Part shown: piece by piece, positions 1 through 7,897 of the stretch | How positions within the stretch are numbered: position 1 is the stretch's first letter | Layout: every line of letters begins with the position of its first letter | Assembly: GCA_000493945.1 (NCBI GenBank) | Contig: AWNW01000008.1 | Span: forward strand, 3,009 to 67,008 | Length of the DNA: 64,000 nt | Source of the DNA: Candidatus Hydrogenedens terephthalaticus JGI OTU-1 | GTDB lineage: Bacteria; Hydrogenedentota; Hydrogenedentia; Hydrogenedentales; Hydrogenedentaceae | Direction: 5' to 3' | Position numbers and translations under genes: made by a program | Notes under the pieces: generated by a model | What the model was told of the DNA's origin: nothing | Seen by the model: only the letters and a program-made list of their open reading frames with translations | The model's database searches: none

Positions 1-700
1 TATTTAATATTCCTGATGAAGGAGAGTTCTCATGAACTATATGGGATAAAAAAGAAACCTCATTGGTTTTTAAGTATTTTATCGCCTCGTTTATGATTTC
101 TTCTTCGGGTTTGTTTGCCACATAAACAACATGACAGGTAACATCCCATGTTTTTGCTAATTCAGTAGAGATACGAAGTGCTTCTTTTGCTGAGGGTGAA
201 CCGTCATAGGCAAGAATAAACGGTCCCCGTCGAAATTCAGCCTGATTTGTTATAAGGACCGGGCGTTTGGAACGACGAATAACTGCCTGAGTAGTTCCTC
301 CTAAGAAACCTTCTGACCAGCGGGAGTTTTCGCCTGACTTGCCTATAATAATAATGTCGTATAGTTCGCTTTCCTCTATAATTGTTCGTGAAATAATACC
401 CGTCTTTAATATTTTTTCACAGGAAATTTCATTTTTCTGACACTCTGTTTCACTTATGCTTAATATTTGCTTTCCTCGCTCTTCCAATAAAGCATGTATC
501 TGGTTTTGATAATTTGTCCACGGTGTTACACCTAATATGCTACTTACATCGCGTAAAAGAGGACCTTCTAAAAGTTTAATATCAATAACATGAAGAAGAG
601 TTAGAGAACCCTTAACATTTTTTGCCCAATGAATAGCATATTTTAGCCCCTTTAACGATTGTTCACTTCCATCCACAGGGACTAATATTCTTCGAAACAT
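1..700 (-). CDS. Universal stress protein, tandem UspA domains (3' end beyond window)
   Basis: The frame runs from an ATG at 700 to the left edge with no stop, so the C-terminus is missing. The N-terminus (MFRRILVPVDGSEQS) is the classic first strand and Asp of a UspA alpha/beta fold. About 140 residues in, a glycine-rich ATP-binding segment (GKSGENSRWSEGFLGGTT) followed by VIRRSKRPVLI closes the first domain. A second domain opens immediately with FILAYDGSPSAKEAL, so this is a two-domain Usp of the usual ~280 residue size. The ATG overlaps the hisH stop (TGATG), which suggests translational coupling at the end of the his run. Such proteins bind ATP and act in stress survival; the specific role here is unknown. 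Confidence 0.85.
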   Translation of the reverse strand, partial: MFRRILVPVDGSEQSLKGLKYAIHWAKNVKGSLTLLHVIDIKLLEGPLLRDVSSILGVTPWTNYQNQIHALLEERGKQILSISETECQKNEISCEKILKTGIISRTIIEESELYDIIIIGKSGENSRWSEGFLGGTTQAVIRRSKRPVLITNQAEFRRGPFILAYDGSPSAKEALRISTELAKTWDVTCHVVYVANKPEEEIINEAIKYLKTNEVSFLSHIVHENSPSSGILN

Positions 701-1332
701 CAGGTTGTTTTCCTTTTAATGAACTCTCCAAAATTTTGTAAAATTTGTAATCCGAATTGTTGACTTTTTTCCGGATGAAATTGGACACCAAAAACAGAGC
801 CATTTCCTACCATGCAGGGAAAAGAAACTCCATAATCGCAGGTAGCAAGGACAATGTTTTCATCGGTAGGTTGAGGGTAGTAACTATGAACAAAGTAAGC
901 ATAACCTCCTTTACCCGAAGGAAGTAAAGGATTGTTTTTACCAGGAACAGGTTGAACCAAATTCCAACCCATGTGAGGCACTTTGAGCCCCGTTTTTTCT
1001 GTTGATGGGAATCGAATTACTTTCCCCTTAAAAATTCCTAATCCTTCAGATCCACCTCCTTCTTCTCCATATTCAAAAAGAAGTTGTAGCCCTATACATA
1101 TCCCTAATAAGGGCTTACCCGTTTGAACAAACTCTTTGATGGGGTCAACAAATCCTTTTTGTTTTAAACCTTCATAACAATCGCGAAAAGCCCCTACGCC
1201 CGGCAATATCCCAGCATCGGCATCCTTCAGGTCTTTGGGATTTTCTGTGATTACTGCTTCGCAACCGACCTTTTCCAGTGCTTTCTGTGCACTTCTTAAA
1301 TTTCCCATTCCATAATCTATAATTGCAATCAT
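700..1332 (-). CDS. hisH: Imidazole glycerol phosphate synthase glutaminase subunit HisH
   Basis: HisH releases ammonia from glutamine for HisF, which makes imidazole glycerol phosphate and AICAR in histidine synthesis. The 210-residue length is normal. Visible signatures are the N-terminal IDYGMGNLRS, the oxyanion strand ILPGVGAF, the nucleophile loop LLGICIGLQLLFE with the catalytic Cys, and VQFHPEKSQ holding the His/Glu of the triad. The start overlaps the hisB stop by 4 bases and the stop overlaps the Usp start by 1, so the three are probably one transcript. hisF is not in the window. Confidence 0.96.
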   Translation of the reverse strand: MIAIIDYGMGNLRSAQKALEKVGCEAVITENPKDLKDADAGILPGVGAFRDCYEGLKQKGFVDPIKEFVQTGKPLLGICIGLQLLFEYGEEGGGSEGLGIFKGKVIRFPSTEKTGLKVPHMGWNLVQPVPGKNNPLLPSGKGGYAYFVHSYYPQPTDENIVLATCDYGVSFPCMVGNGSVFGVQFHPEKSQQFGLQILQNFGEFIKRKTT

Positions 1333-1922
1333 GAATCAATCATTCCTTTTGTCGAAGAACCGTAACGAGCATAGTTGGTATTTTCTTCCAGAGATTGAGC
1401 GAGTGCTCGGGCACATGCCTTAAAAATGGCTTCTATGCAGTGATGCGTGTTTTTTCCATATCGTAATATGATATGTAAAGTTATTTTGAAATGATTTGAA
1501 AAGGCTCTGAAAAATTCTTCGGTAAGTTCTATATCAAATGTTCCTAATTTAACACGGGGTAAATCCGCAGAAAAATGAAGATAGGGTCTTCCACTGAGGT
1601 CTATGGCAACTTCGGAAAGAGCCTCATCCATCGGGACTACAGCATGACCAAAACGGTTCCTTTTTTCTATGTCAGGAAAGAGTTGGGTGCAGGCTTTACC
1701 CAGACAGATTCCAACATCTTCTACGGTATGATGAGCATCTACTTCCAAATCACCTTTTGCATCTAATTCAATATCCATCCCGGAGTGTTTGGAGAAAAGT
1801 GTTAACATGTGGTCTAAAAAACCGACACCTGTATTTATTTTTGATTGTCCAGTTCCCGGGAAACGGACTAATAATTCAATGTCTGTTTCTTTGGATTTAC
1901 GAGTGATCTTTGCTTCTGCCAT
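1329..1922 (-). CDS. hisB: Imidazoleglycerol-phosphate dehydratase HisB
   Basis: HisB dehydrates imidazole glycerol phosphate to imidazole acetol phosphate. This is the monofunctional 197-residue form with no histidinol-phosphatase domain. The two metal-binding signatures HHTVEDVGI (about residue 65) and HHCIEAIFKA (about residue 160) are intact, as is the GVGFLDHML segment near residue 35. It sits directly upstream of hisH with a 4-base overlap, the usual coupling for successive steps of the histidine pathway, and 38 bases downstream of a phosphoesterase gene. Confidence 0.97.
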   Translation of the reverse strand: MAEAKITRKSKETDIELLVRFPGTGQSKINTGVGFLDHMLTLFSKHSGMDIELDAKGDLEVDAHHTVEDVGICLGKACTQLFPDIEKRNRFGHAVVPMDEALSEVAIDLSGRPYLHFSADLPRVKLGTFDIELTEEFFRAFSNHFKITLHIILRYGKNTHHCIEAIFKACARALAQSLEENTNYARYGSSTKGMIDS

Positions 1923-1960
1923 AATTGAAGAACCTTACCGCTTTAGTTAAAAATTGAAGA

Positions 1961-2686
1961 CTATCTTCCATGTTGTAGCCGTTCCGCAAGGAAAGGATGC
2001 AAACTTGCTTCAAGCACTTTTCTTGCGGTGACTTCTATATTATACTCTACCCGAACCTGTTTGTATATATTGGTTTCTGTGTCTAAAATTCCGAAAGCGG
2101 CACGCGAATCACCATCGCGAGGTTGTCCTACAGATCCCGGATTAATGAAATATGTTTTTCCCCGTTTCATCTTAAAATTTCCATCTTCATCGGGACTGTA
2201 AGTTCCATCGGAAGAGAGAATAACAGGTATATGTGTGTGTCCATGGAAACATAAGTCGGTGTTTTGTTCCTCAAAAAAGTATAAGAAGGGATGAACATCT
2301 TCCCATGTGAAGATATAAGTATTATGATTTTTTGGAGCCCCATGAACAGCTGCGAAATCAACAAAGTTCAATGTGTCGGGTAGGCGTTGTAACCATTCTT
2401 TATTATCTTCTGTCAATTCCTTTCGCGTCCAGAGAATAGCCGGTAGAGCCACAGCATTAAATCCCCACGGTTCTTCTAATTCACAAGCAACGGCATCATG
2501 ATTTCCCAATATTGTGGGTATTTGGCGTTCCCTTAAAATGTCAATACATTCGTTAGGTTCTGCATTATAACCGACAACATCGCCTAAACAAATTATCTGT
2601 TCAATTTTTTCTTTATCTATTGTATCTAACACAACTTTAAGTGCTTCAGCATTGGCATGTATATCAGAAATTATTGCGTAAATCAA
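1961..2686 (-). CDS. Calcineurin-like metallophosphoesterase
   Basis: A 241-residue protein of the YfcE/MJ0936-like phosphoesterase class. The metal-binding motifs appear in order: ISDIHAN (residues 7-13), CLGDVVGYN near 33, ILGNHDAVA near 59, then FHGHTHIPV and NPGSVGQPRDGD in the C-terminal half. The start is a TTG at 2686, supported by a GGAG about 7 bases upstream; no better in-frame ATG exists. It has no signal peptide and should be cytoplasmic. The substrate cannot be read from sequence. It could be the first gene of the transcript continuing into hisB, since only 38 bases separate them. Confidence 0.85.
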   Translation of the reverse strand: MIYAIISDIHANAEALKVVLDTIDKEKIEQIICLGDVVGYNAEPNECIDILRERQIPTILGNHDAVACELEEPWGFNAVALPAILWTRKELTEDNKEWLQRLPDTLNFVDFAAVHGAPKNHNTYIFTWEDVHPFLYFFEEQNTDLCFHGHTHIPVILSSDGTYSPDEDGNFKMKRGKTYFINPGSVGQPRDGDSRAAFGILDTETNIYKQVRVEYNIEVTARKVLEASLHPFLAERLQHGR

Positions 2687-2903
2687 AGAACAACTCCATT
2701 CGCAACATATAATAGTTTACAGTAAGTAGTATATTTTAATCATTTTAAGACCACAAGTTCTAATTGTAATATTTTGTAATAAGTCTAATATCTTTTTCAA
2801 ACTTTGGTTGGAAGGGAACTTTTGATAAGTAGTGGTGTTTACAAGTAATGAAGTCTCAAGTAGAGACAAACAAAGATTAAAACAAATAGAAGGAGTTAGC
2901 AAG

Positions 2904-3809
2904 ATGAAAAAGAAACTTGTATTAACGCTGTTCACTGGATTATGTGTCATATTAATGACACAATGGGCTATGGCTCAACCGCCCGAACCACAAGGTCCTC
3001 CACCTCCGGGTGCTATGGGTAAAGACAGACCTGGACCGCCTCCGGGACCACCGCCTAATCGTCCCGCTATGGAAGAGGTATTTAAAAAAGCAGATAAGAA
3101 TGCGGATGGGAATCTTACATTAGAAGAATTTATAGAAATGCATAAGAACCGTCCGCCCAGACCTCAAGGTCCACCTCCAGATGGTATGCGTCCTGATAAG
3201 CCTCCCCGAGAGGGCGGACCTCGTAGAGAAGGCGGACCTCCCGAAGGAAGACCAAATCGCCCCGAAAGGCAAGAATTTTCGCCTGAGAAAATGAAACAAC
3301 GGGCAGAAGAAGTTTTCAAAGAAGCAGATAAAGATGGTGATGGCAAATTGACCCTGGATGAGTTTAAGTCAATTAAGCCTCCGCGTAGACCCAAACCTCC
3401 TTTAGCACCAAACGAACCTGTTCCTCCGGATAGAAGACCGGGACCGGAAAGTCAGAGACCTATGGGCCAAAAGATTGTAGAATTGCTTAAAGAAGCAGAT
3501 AAGAATAGTGATGGGAAAGTATCCTTAGAAGAGTTAAAGGCAGTTCGTCCACATATAACTGAAGAACGATTTAAACTAATGGATACAGATAATGATGATT
3601 TTATCACAAAGGAAGATGTTTGCGATTGGGCAGAGCGTGCTCAAACAAAATTTAAAGAAGCAGATACGGATAATGATGGCAAACTCTCGCGTGAGGAGGT
3701 GAAAAAGTTATTCCCGAATATGAATGATGAAGCGTTTAATCGGAAGGATGATAATAAGGATGGCTTTTTAACCTTGGATGAACTGAAACCGAAATTCAGA
3801 AAAGACTAA
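2904..3809 (+). CDS. Exported proline-rich EF-hand protein with six Ca-binding loops
   Basis: The start is the ATG at 2904, which has AGGAG about 9 bases upstream and opens a clear signal peptide (MKKKLVLTLF..., cleavage after AMA near residue 24). An in-frame ATG at 2832 would give a non-signal extension. The mature 277 residues carry six canonical 12-residue EF-hand loops beginning near residues 64, 142, 199, 227, 254 and 282, for example DKDGDGKLTLDE. The first three are separated by long Pro/Gly/Arg linkers (PPGPPP, GPPPDG), the last three are close together. It is a secreted or periplasmic calcium-binding protein of unknown partner. A strong hairpin-plus-T terminator follows. Confidence 0.85.
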   Translation: MKKKLVLTLFTGLCVILMTQWAMAQPPEPQGPPPPGAMGKDRPGPPPGPPPNRPAMEEVFKKADKNADGNLTLEEFIEMHKNRPPRPQGPPPDGMRPDKPPREGGPRREGGPPEGRPNRPERQEFSPEKMKQRAEEVFKEADKDGDGKLTLDEFKSIKPPRRPKPPLAPNEPVPPDRRPGPESQRPMGQKIVELLKEADKNSDGKVSLEELKAVRPHITEERFKLMDTDNDDFITKEDVCDWAERAQTKFKEADTDNDGKLSREEVKKLFPNMNDEAFNRKDDNKDGFLTLDELKPKFRKD

Positions 3810-3848
3810 CCTTTTTTACCATATAACATTATCTCTCAATCCTTTACA

Positions 3849-3882
3849 GGGGCGAAAAATCTTTCGCCCCATTTTTGTTTTG
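3849..3882 (+). terminator. Rho-independent terminator after the EF-hand gene
   Basis: A perfect 9-bp stem GGGGCGAAA / TTTCGCCCC (3849-3857 and 3862-3870) with a 4-base loop is followed by ATTTTTGTTTT. It lies 40 bases past the stop. The stem core is also one copy of a palindromic repeat seen again near 4000 and 54250. Confidence 0.75.
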
Positions 3883-3957
3883 CAGGTATCTTACTTGTGA
3901 GTAGTGAAATGAGTAATGAAAATAGTTTATGGGGATGTTTGGATTGTTTCTGTCGTT

Positions 3958-4012
3958 CCCTTCGACAGGCTCAGGGAAGAGATTTTTTACAGAAGTGAAA
4001 ATCTTTCGCCCC
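3958..4012. repeat. Degenerate intergenic repeat pieces
   Basis: The 202-base gap holds CCCTTCGACAGGCTCAGGG (3958-3976), a palindromic-ended phrase, and a second partial copy of the palindrome right arm, AAAATCTTTCGCCCC (3998-4012), which runs into the stop region of the minus-strand gene. These look like decayed dispersed repeats rather than functional sites. Confidence 0.45.
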
Positions 4013-5067
4013 TATACGGAAGTTTGATTTGAAAGATTGGATGTTTTGTTATTAGAAGGATGGGATGAGAGTTGCTCTATATATATGCAAATAAGTCCAA
4101 CGACAATAACGCTTATAAAATTGGCTCCATGTCCTAATATAGCAATAGCCCGTGCAATATTAATATCTACCGTTGGAACGGTTAAAAGTAATCCTGCAAT
4201 AATTCCTGCATGAAATTGCCCGATAAATCCTGGTGCTCCAGGAACACTTATAAAAATGGATAATAATGTAATACTTACTGGAGGTGCATACCATGGATAT
4301 TGTATATCAAATGCTTTGAAAAGAAAAATATAAGATAACCAAAAGGTTCCCCATGTGAGACAGGAAAAGAAGATGGCACCTAAGATGGCTTTAGGATTTT
4401 TTATCATACTAATAGCATCGCGTATATTTTCTGAAATTTTTGTAATAAAATGAACAACCCTTTCTCCTAATACTTTTTCGCATTTCTTGATAAGAGTTAA
4501 AAACCTATGAGAATATAGATAATAGAAGACGCAGGCAATAATTATCAGGAAGATAATCGTCATTGTCAATAGAGCGGTTTTTTGTATTAAATTGGCAGGT
4601 ATCGTTACATTCAGCACATCGGGTGGAAGGACAATATCTTGTTTTGGATGAAAACCGATTAGAGCAAAAATTAGCGCCATAAGCAGCCCTATTAAGTCAG
4701 AAGTTCTATCTAATGCGACATAAGTGAGGCTTTTAGATAAGGGTATATGTGTAAATTTTGTTAACATGCCAGCACGAATTGCTTCACCAATTCTACCGGG
4801 CAGCAGGAAATTTGCCATGAAGCCTATTTGCGTAGAGGTGAACAAATGACGAAACGAAACATTTTCGTTACTATTTACAATAAAGTTCCATCGAATTACA
4901 CGGGTTAAAAAACTTAACAGGATTACCAAAACGCATAAGGCAAACCAGTGTAAGTGGCAGGATTTTATTGCCTTCCATAATTCTTCAATGTCTGTGGTGC
5001 GAAAGACAATCCAAAATAAAAAAAGACCGATAAAAGTAGCTATTAAGAAGCGTATAATTTTCTTCAT
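4012..5067 (-). CDS. Lysylphosphatidylglycerol synthase-like / UPF0104 membrane protein
   Basis: A 351-residue polytopic inner-membrane protein with about eight hydrophobic segments, the first at residues 5-25 (RFLIATFIGLFLFWIVF). It matches the YbhN/AglD-type integral membrane fold (flippase-like domain of MprF relatives): an early WFALCVLVILLSFLTRVIRW segment, the conserved FMANFLLPGRIGEAIRA loop with its Pro-Gly-Arg-Gly-Glu, YVALDRTSDLIG, and a late SVPGAPGFIGQFHAG. Such proteins are linked to lipid or glycolipid transfer across membranes; no soluble synthase domain is attached. It follows the zinc-ribbon gene by about 50 bases. Confidence 0.8.
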   Translation of the reverse strand: MKKIIRFLIATFIGLFLFWIVFRTTDIEELWKAIKSCHLHWFALCVLVILLSFLTRVIRWNFIVNSNENVSFRHLFTSTQIGFMANFLLPGRIGEAIRAGMLTKFTHIPLSKSLTYVALDRTSDLIGLLMALIFALIGFHPKQDIVLPPDVLNVTIPANLIQKTALLTMTIIFLIIIACVFYYLYSHRFLTLIKKCEKVLGERVVHFITKISENIRDAISMIKNPKAILGAIFFSCLTWGTFWLSYIFLFKAFDIQYPWYAPPVSITLLSIFISVPGAPGFIGQFHAGIIAGLLLTVPTVDINIARAIAILGHGANFISVIVVGLICIYIEQLSSHPSNNKTSNLSNQTSV

Positions 5068-5117
5068 TAGTTTCCTATCATTAATTTTTTACAATAAAGA
5101 ATAACTAAAATTAATAA

Positions 5118-5591
5118 TTAATGCAAATTGTACCCTTTAATCCAGGTTAGCCCCTGAGTTCGGAAATGTCGGGAAGGTTCCATTCTTCTTGCAGATGTAT
5201 AAGCATCATAAGCCCATAGGATTTTTTCTGGAGAAGGCGATTTTTTCTTTTCTGATATTTCCTTTGCAGCGGATTGAAATCCTTTATACATATCTAAAAT
5301 ACAACTCAAACACAAATCGCGATTGGGAAGTACTGGATGTTTTCCGCACATAGAGCAAACACGAATCTTAATTTTTTTCTCTTCGGAGGTTTTTTCTATT
5401 TCTTCATTTACATTTGTTTCGTTTTCATCGGGAGAAGTGAGAATTATTTTATGCTTTATTAATTCCTCTTTTTGAACAGGAGTAGTTTTTTGTTTCCCAA
5501 GACATCGGGAACAGAGTGTCACCCCTGATTTTTTAGGCATCAATCTTCCGCATTCGGAACATCGGGCTATGTGGGCATTATCTAACGACAT
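5118..5591 (-). CDS. Small double zinc-ribbon protein
   Basis: A 157-residue protein with two four-cysteine knuckles: CSEC...CSRC at residues 11-32 and CSMC...CLSC near 78-100. They are joined by a charged, low-complexity linker of about 45 residues (NETNVNEEIEKTSEEKK). The C-terminal ~50 residues (YDAYTSARRMEPSRHF) are basic and unlike a known domain. No catalytic motif is visible; nucleic-acid or protein binding is the likeliest role, by inference. Its start lies 14 bases inside coaE, so the two are translated together. Confidence 0.7.
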   Translation of the reverse strand: MSLDNAHIARCSECGRLMPKKSGVTLCSRCLGKQKTTPVQKEELIKHKIILTSPDENETNVNEEIEKTSEEKKIKIRVCSMCGKHPVLPNRDLCLSCILDMYKGFQSAAKEISEKKKSPSPEKILWAYDAYTSARRMEPSRHFRTQGLTWIKGYNLH

Positions 5592-6180
5592 TGGAAATTT
5601 CCTTAATAATTTTTTCCGTTTCTTCTTCTAATTTTGTAAAGTTACCATTGTTGTGGATTACCCATTTAGCCATAGACAATTTTTCTTCAGGTATTCTTTG
5701 CGACTGAATTCGTAGTTTGGCTTCTTCGTATGAAAGTTTCCGCGAACTCATAAGTCGCTGTATCCTTATTTCTTCTGGACAAATAATCAATATAATGCCG
5801 TTAAGCCATTCTGGCAAACGATTTTCATTTTCACCTATCAGTGCTGATTCAATTATGATTATTTCAACTCCTTGTTGTTGGACTTGTTGTATCCTATTCA
5901 TTATATCGGCAATAACCAGCGGATGTATAAGTTCGTTAATTCGATTTCTTTCTTCGGGATTGGAAAAAACAATTTGTCCTAACTTATCTCGGTCTATCTG
6001 ACCATCTTTTAATACATCTTTTCCGTAGATGCCGATAATTTTTTCTTTGATTTCTGACTTGGACAAAACACGGTGTCCAATTTCATCTGAATTTATCACA
6101 TAAATTCCATGTTTTTGAAATATCTTTGCTACTTCTGTTTTTCCGCTGGCTATACCACCAGTAAGTCCTATAATTTTCAT
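5578..6180 (-). CDS. coaE: Dephospho-CoA kinase CoaE
   Basis: CoaE phosphorylates the 3'-hydroxyl of dephospho-CoA, the last step of coenzyme A synthesis. The P-loop GLTGGIASGKTEVAK lies at the N-terminus, the substrate segment INSDEIGHRVL follows near residue 30, and the lid region QRLMSSRKLSYEEAKLRIQSQ is near 145. At 200 residues it has normal length. I prefer the ATG at 6180 over the in-frame GTG at 6189 because the AGGTG ribosome site overlaps the GTG and is correctly spaced for the ATG. The 3' end overlaps the zinc-ribbon gene by 14 bases. Confidence 0.95.
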   Translation of the reverse strand: MKIIGLTGGIASGKTEVAKIFQKHGIYVINSDEIGHRVLSKSEIKEKIIGIYGKDVLKDGQIDRDKLGQIVFSNPEERNRINELIHPLVIADIMNRIQQVQQQGVEIIIIESALIGENENRLPEWLNGIILIICPEEIRIQRLMSSRKLSYEEAKLRIQSQRIPEEKLSMAKWVIHNNGNFTKLEEETEKIIKEISNVVR

Positions 6181-6346
6181 AGAGAACACCTATTTATAGA
6201 ATAACATATTTCCGTGAAGAATAGAATGAATATTTATCTATAATGATTTTATCAAATGAGAATAATTTATCTCATGAAAACAAAAGATTTACAAACCGAT
6301 TTAATAAGGGTATAATAATAACAAGATTATTATTGAGGACTAATAT

Positions 6347-7117
6347 ATGATTCGTTTGTCTGCTTTATTTTCGTATGAGGCAATTCCCCTAATCCGTGCT
6401 GTGAAAAGGATTTCTTCTATTCAATTTGAATGGTTGACGCCAACTGCTTTATGGGATAGTTTTATTCAGGGGAAAGTAGATGGAATTTTATGTCCTCCGT
6501 TGATGGCGGTTCATTTTCCTGAAAGTCTGATTGTTCCCGGAGTAGGAATTGCTACATCCGGAGGAGTTCCTGCACCTGTTCTATATTCTCGGAAACCAAT
6601 TCATGAAATAAAAACTATTTTTGTTGGAGAGCAATATAAACACTGGGAAGATTGGTTAAAGGTCGTGTGGCATCTTTTAAATAAAAATTCTATTGAGAAA
6701 TCGTTGAGTATTACCAGAGATGAAAATGGGGATGTAGAAGCATGTCTTGTTGATGGTATTAAAGAAAGGAGAGAACAAGAGGGTATATATCTCTACAATA
6801 TAGGAGAATTGTGGAAACAGGTTAGTATTTATCCGCTGGTATGTTGGGTATGGTTGTGTCGTGGGGATGCTGATTACAGGCAGATTAGGAATGTTCTCGG
6901 GCATGTATGGGACAACGCCAAAGAAAATTTAACAGAGTTAAAACGAGGTGCATTGAAAACTGAGGAAATACCTGAAGAATTTGTAACCCCGATGGAAGGT
7001 ATTGAAGACATATACTACAATCTTGCATCATTGGAGTTTGAAGGGATCCATTGGCTTGTTGAACAGGCATGCAATTGCGGAGTTATTCCTAAAGGTGCAG
7101 AGATACATATTTGTTAA
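6347..7117 (+). CDS. MqnA-like (menaquinone biosynthesis / chorismate dehydratase family) protein
   Basis: A 256-residue protein with the periplasmic-binding-like fold of MqnA: an ALFSYEAIPLI strand at residues 6-16, a sorting segment KVDGILCPPLMAVHFPESLIVPGVGIAT (quoted in part, about residues 44-70), VLYSRKPIHEI near 85, and a helical tail with GIHWLVEQACNCGVIP. MqnA dehydrates chorismate to 3-enolpyruvyl-benzoate in the futalosine menaquinone route. The match is distant and no other mqn gene lies in the window, so substrate is uncertain. GAGGA precedes the ATG. It converges on rimI with adjacent stop codons (7117/7118). Confidence 0.6.
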   Translation: MIRLSALFSYEAIPLIRAVKRISSIQFEWLTPTALWDSFIQGKVDGILCPPLMAVHFPESLIVPGVGIATSGGVPAPVLYSRKPIHEIKTIFVGEQYKHWEDWLKVVWHLLNKNSIEKSLSITRDENGDVEACLVDGIKERREQEGIYLYNIGELWKQVSIYPLVCWVWLCRGDADYRQIRNVLGHVWDNAKENLTELKRGALKTEEIPEEFVTPMEGIEDIYYNLASLEFEGIHWLVEQACNCGVIPKGAEIHIC

Positions 7118-7624
7118 TCATATATCTGCTTGATCCAATTTTTCATTTAAATATCGAGCCATTACTACCGCATTTTCTCGTGTTCTTGCATAATAACCTA
7201 TGCGTATGCCTATTGTATCAAAGCCCATTTTTTCGTATAGAGAACGGGCGGGATAATTCATTTCACGCACTTCTAATATTATTCGTTCTGCCCCTTCTTT
7301 TCTAACTTGTTCAAAGAGATAATTCATAAAGAATGTCCCTAATCCTTTTCTCCTATGTGCAGGGGCGACGGTAAATTTTGTTATGTGTGCTTCTTCTCCA
7401 CCTAACCAATAGCCCGCATATCCTATGAGGGAATCTTCAATAAAAAAAACAAAAAATTTACCTGCTCTATTATTAATTTCAGGTAGGAATAATTCCCTCG
7501 ACCATGCATCGGGATAGGACTCTACTTCCATCGCATGGACGCTGTCTACATGGTCTTCCTCCAGTAAAAAGACTTTAATTTCAACATTTTGTGGACTAAT
7601 TATTATGTCGTAGGGTTCGGACAT
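7118..7624 (-). CDS. rimI: Ribosomal-protein-alanine N-acetyltransferase RimI
   Basis: A 168-residue GNAT enzyme that acetylates the N-terminal alanine of ribosomal protein S18 in well-studied bacteria. The acetyl-CoA loop is VAPAHRRKGLGTFFMNYL, preceded by the strand AHITKFTV; NYPARSLYEKMGFDTIGIRIGYY is the typical C-terminal block, including the aromatic catalytic Tyr. A 14-residue N-terminal extension precedes the normal start of the domain. Its 5' end overlaps the tsaB reading frame by 22 bases, the common tsaB-rimI arrangement, which supports the assignment over a generic GNAT. Confidence 0.9.
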   Translation of the reverse strand: MSEPYDIIISPQNVEIKVFLLEEDHVDSVHAMEVESYPDAWSRELFLPEINNRAGKFFVFFIEDSLIGYAGYWLGGEEAHITKFTVAPAHRRKGLGTFFMNYLFEQVRKEGAERIILEVREMNYPARSLYEKMGFDTIGIRIGYYARTRENAVVMARYLNEKLDQADI

Positions 7625-7897
7625 TTTTTTCTTTTTTCTTCGGGTTGAGATAGACGCAAATAAATAGGAAGAATCTCATCAACTTCCTTTTTATAGCCTT
7701 TTTGCCACAAAGATAGTGCTTCTATTCCTACTGCCGAAGCCCGAGGATGACTCCACCAGGGTTCACCAAATTTTGCGTGAGGAAAGTTTTCTGCAAGGTT
7801 TTGCTGATATAACAAAGCACCTTCCCCTAAGAAAATAATAGATTCTGTATTCTTATATTCTTTTAATAATTTAATAAAGTCCTGAACACTCCCTAAA
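7603..7897 (-). pseudogene. tsaB: TsaB C-terminal part, in the frame shifted by one base
   Basis: This frame (continuing from about FLGSVQDFIKLLKEY to RLSQPEEKRKKCPN) supplies the missing second half of TsaB. It contains FLGEGALLYQQNL and the C-terminal helical signature SAVGIEALSLWQKG plus EILPIYLRL, which match the usual TsaB tail ending in a PxYLR motif. Joining it to the upstream piece by removing one base in the T7 run restores a continuous protein of about 235 residues, the family norm. On its own it has no plausible start codon context. Confidence 0.8.

Noticed and set aside
2832..2903. Upstream ATG extension of the EF-hand gene
   Set aside because: It would hide the signal peptide behind 24 polar residues, and AGGAG is placed for the ATG at 2904.
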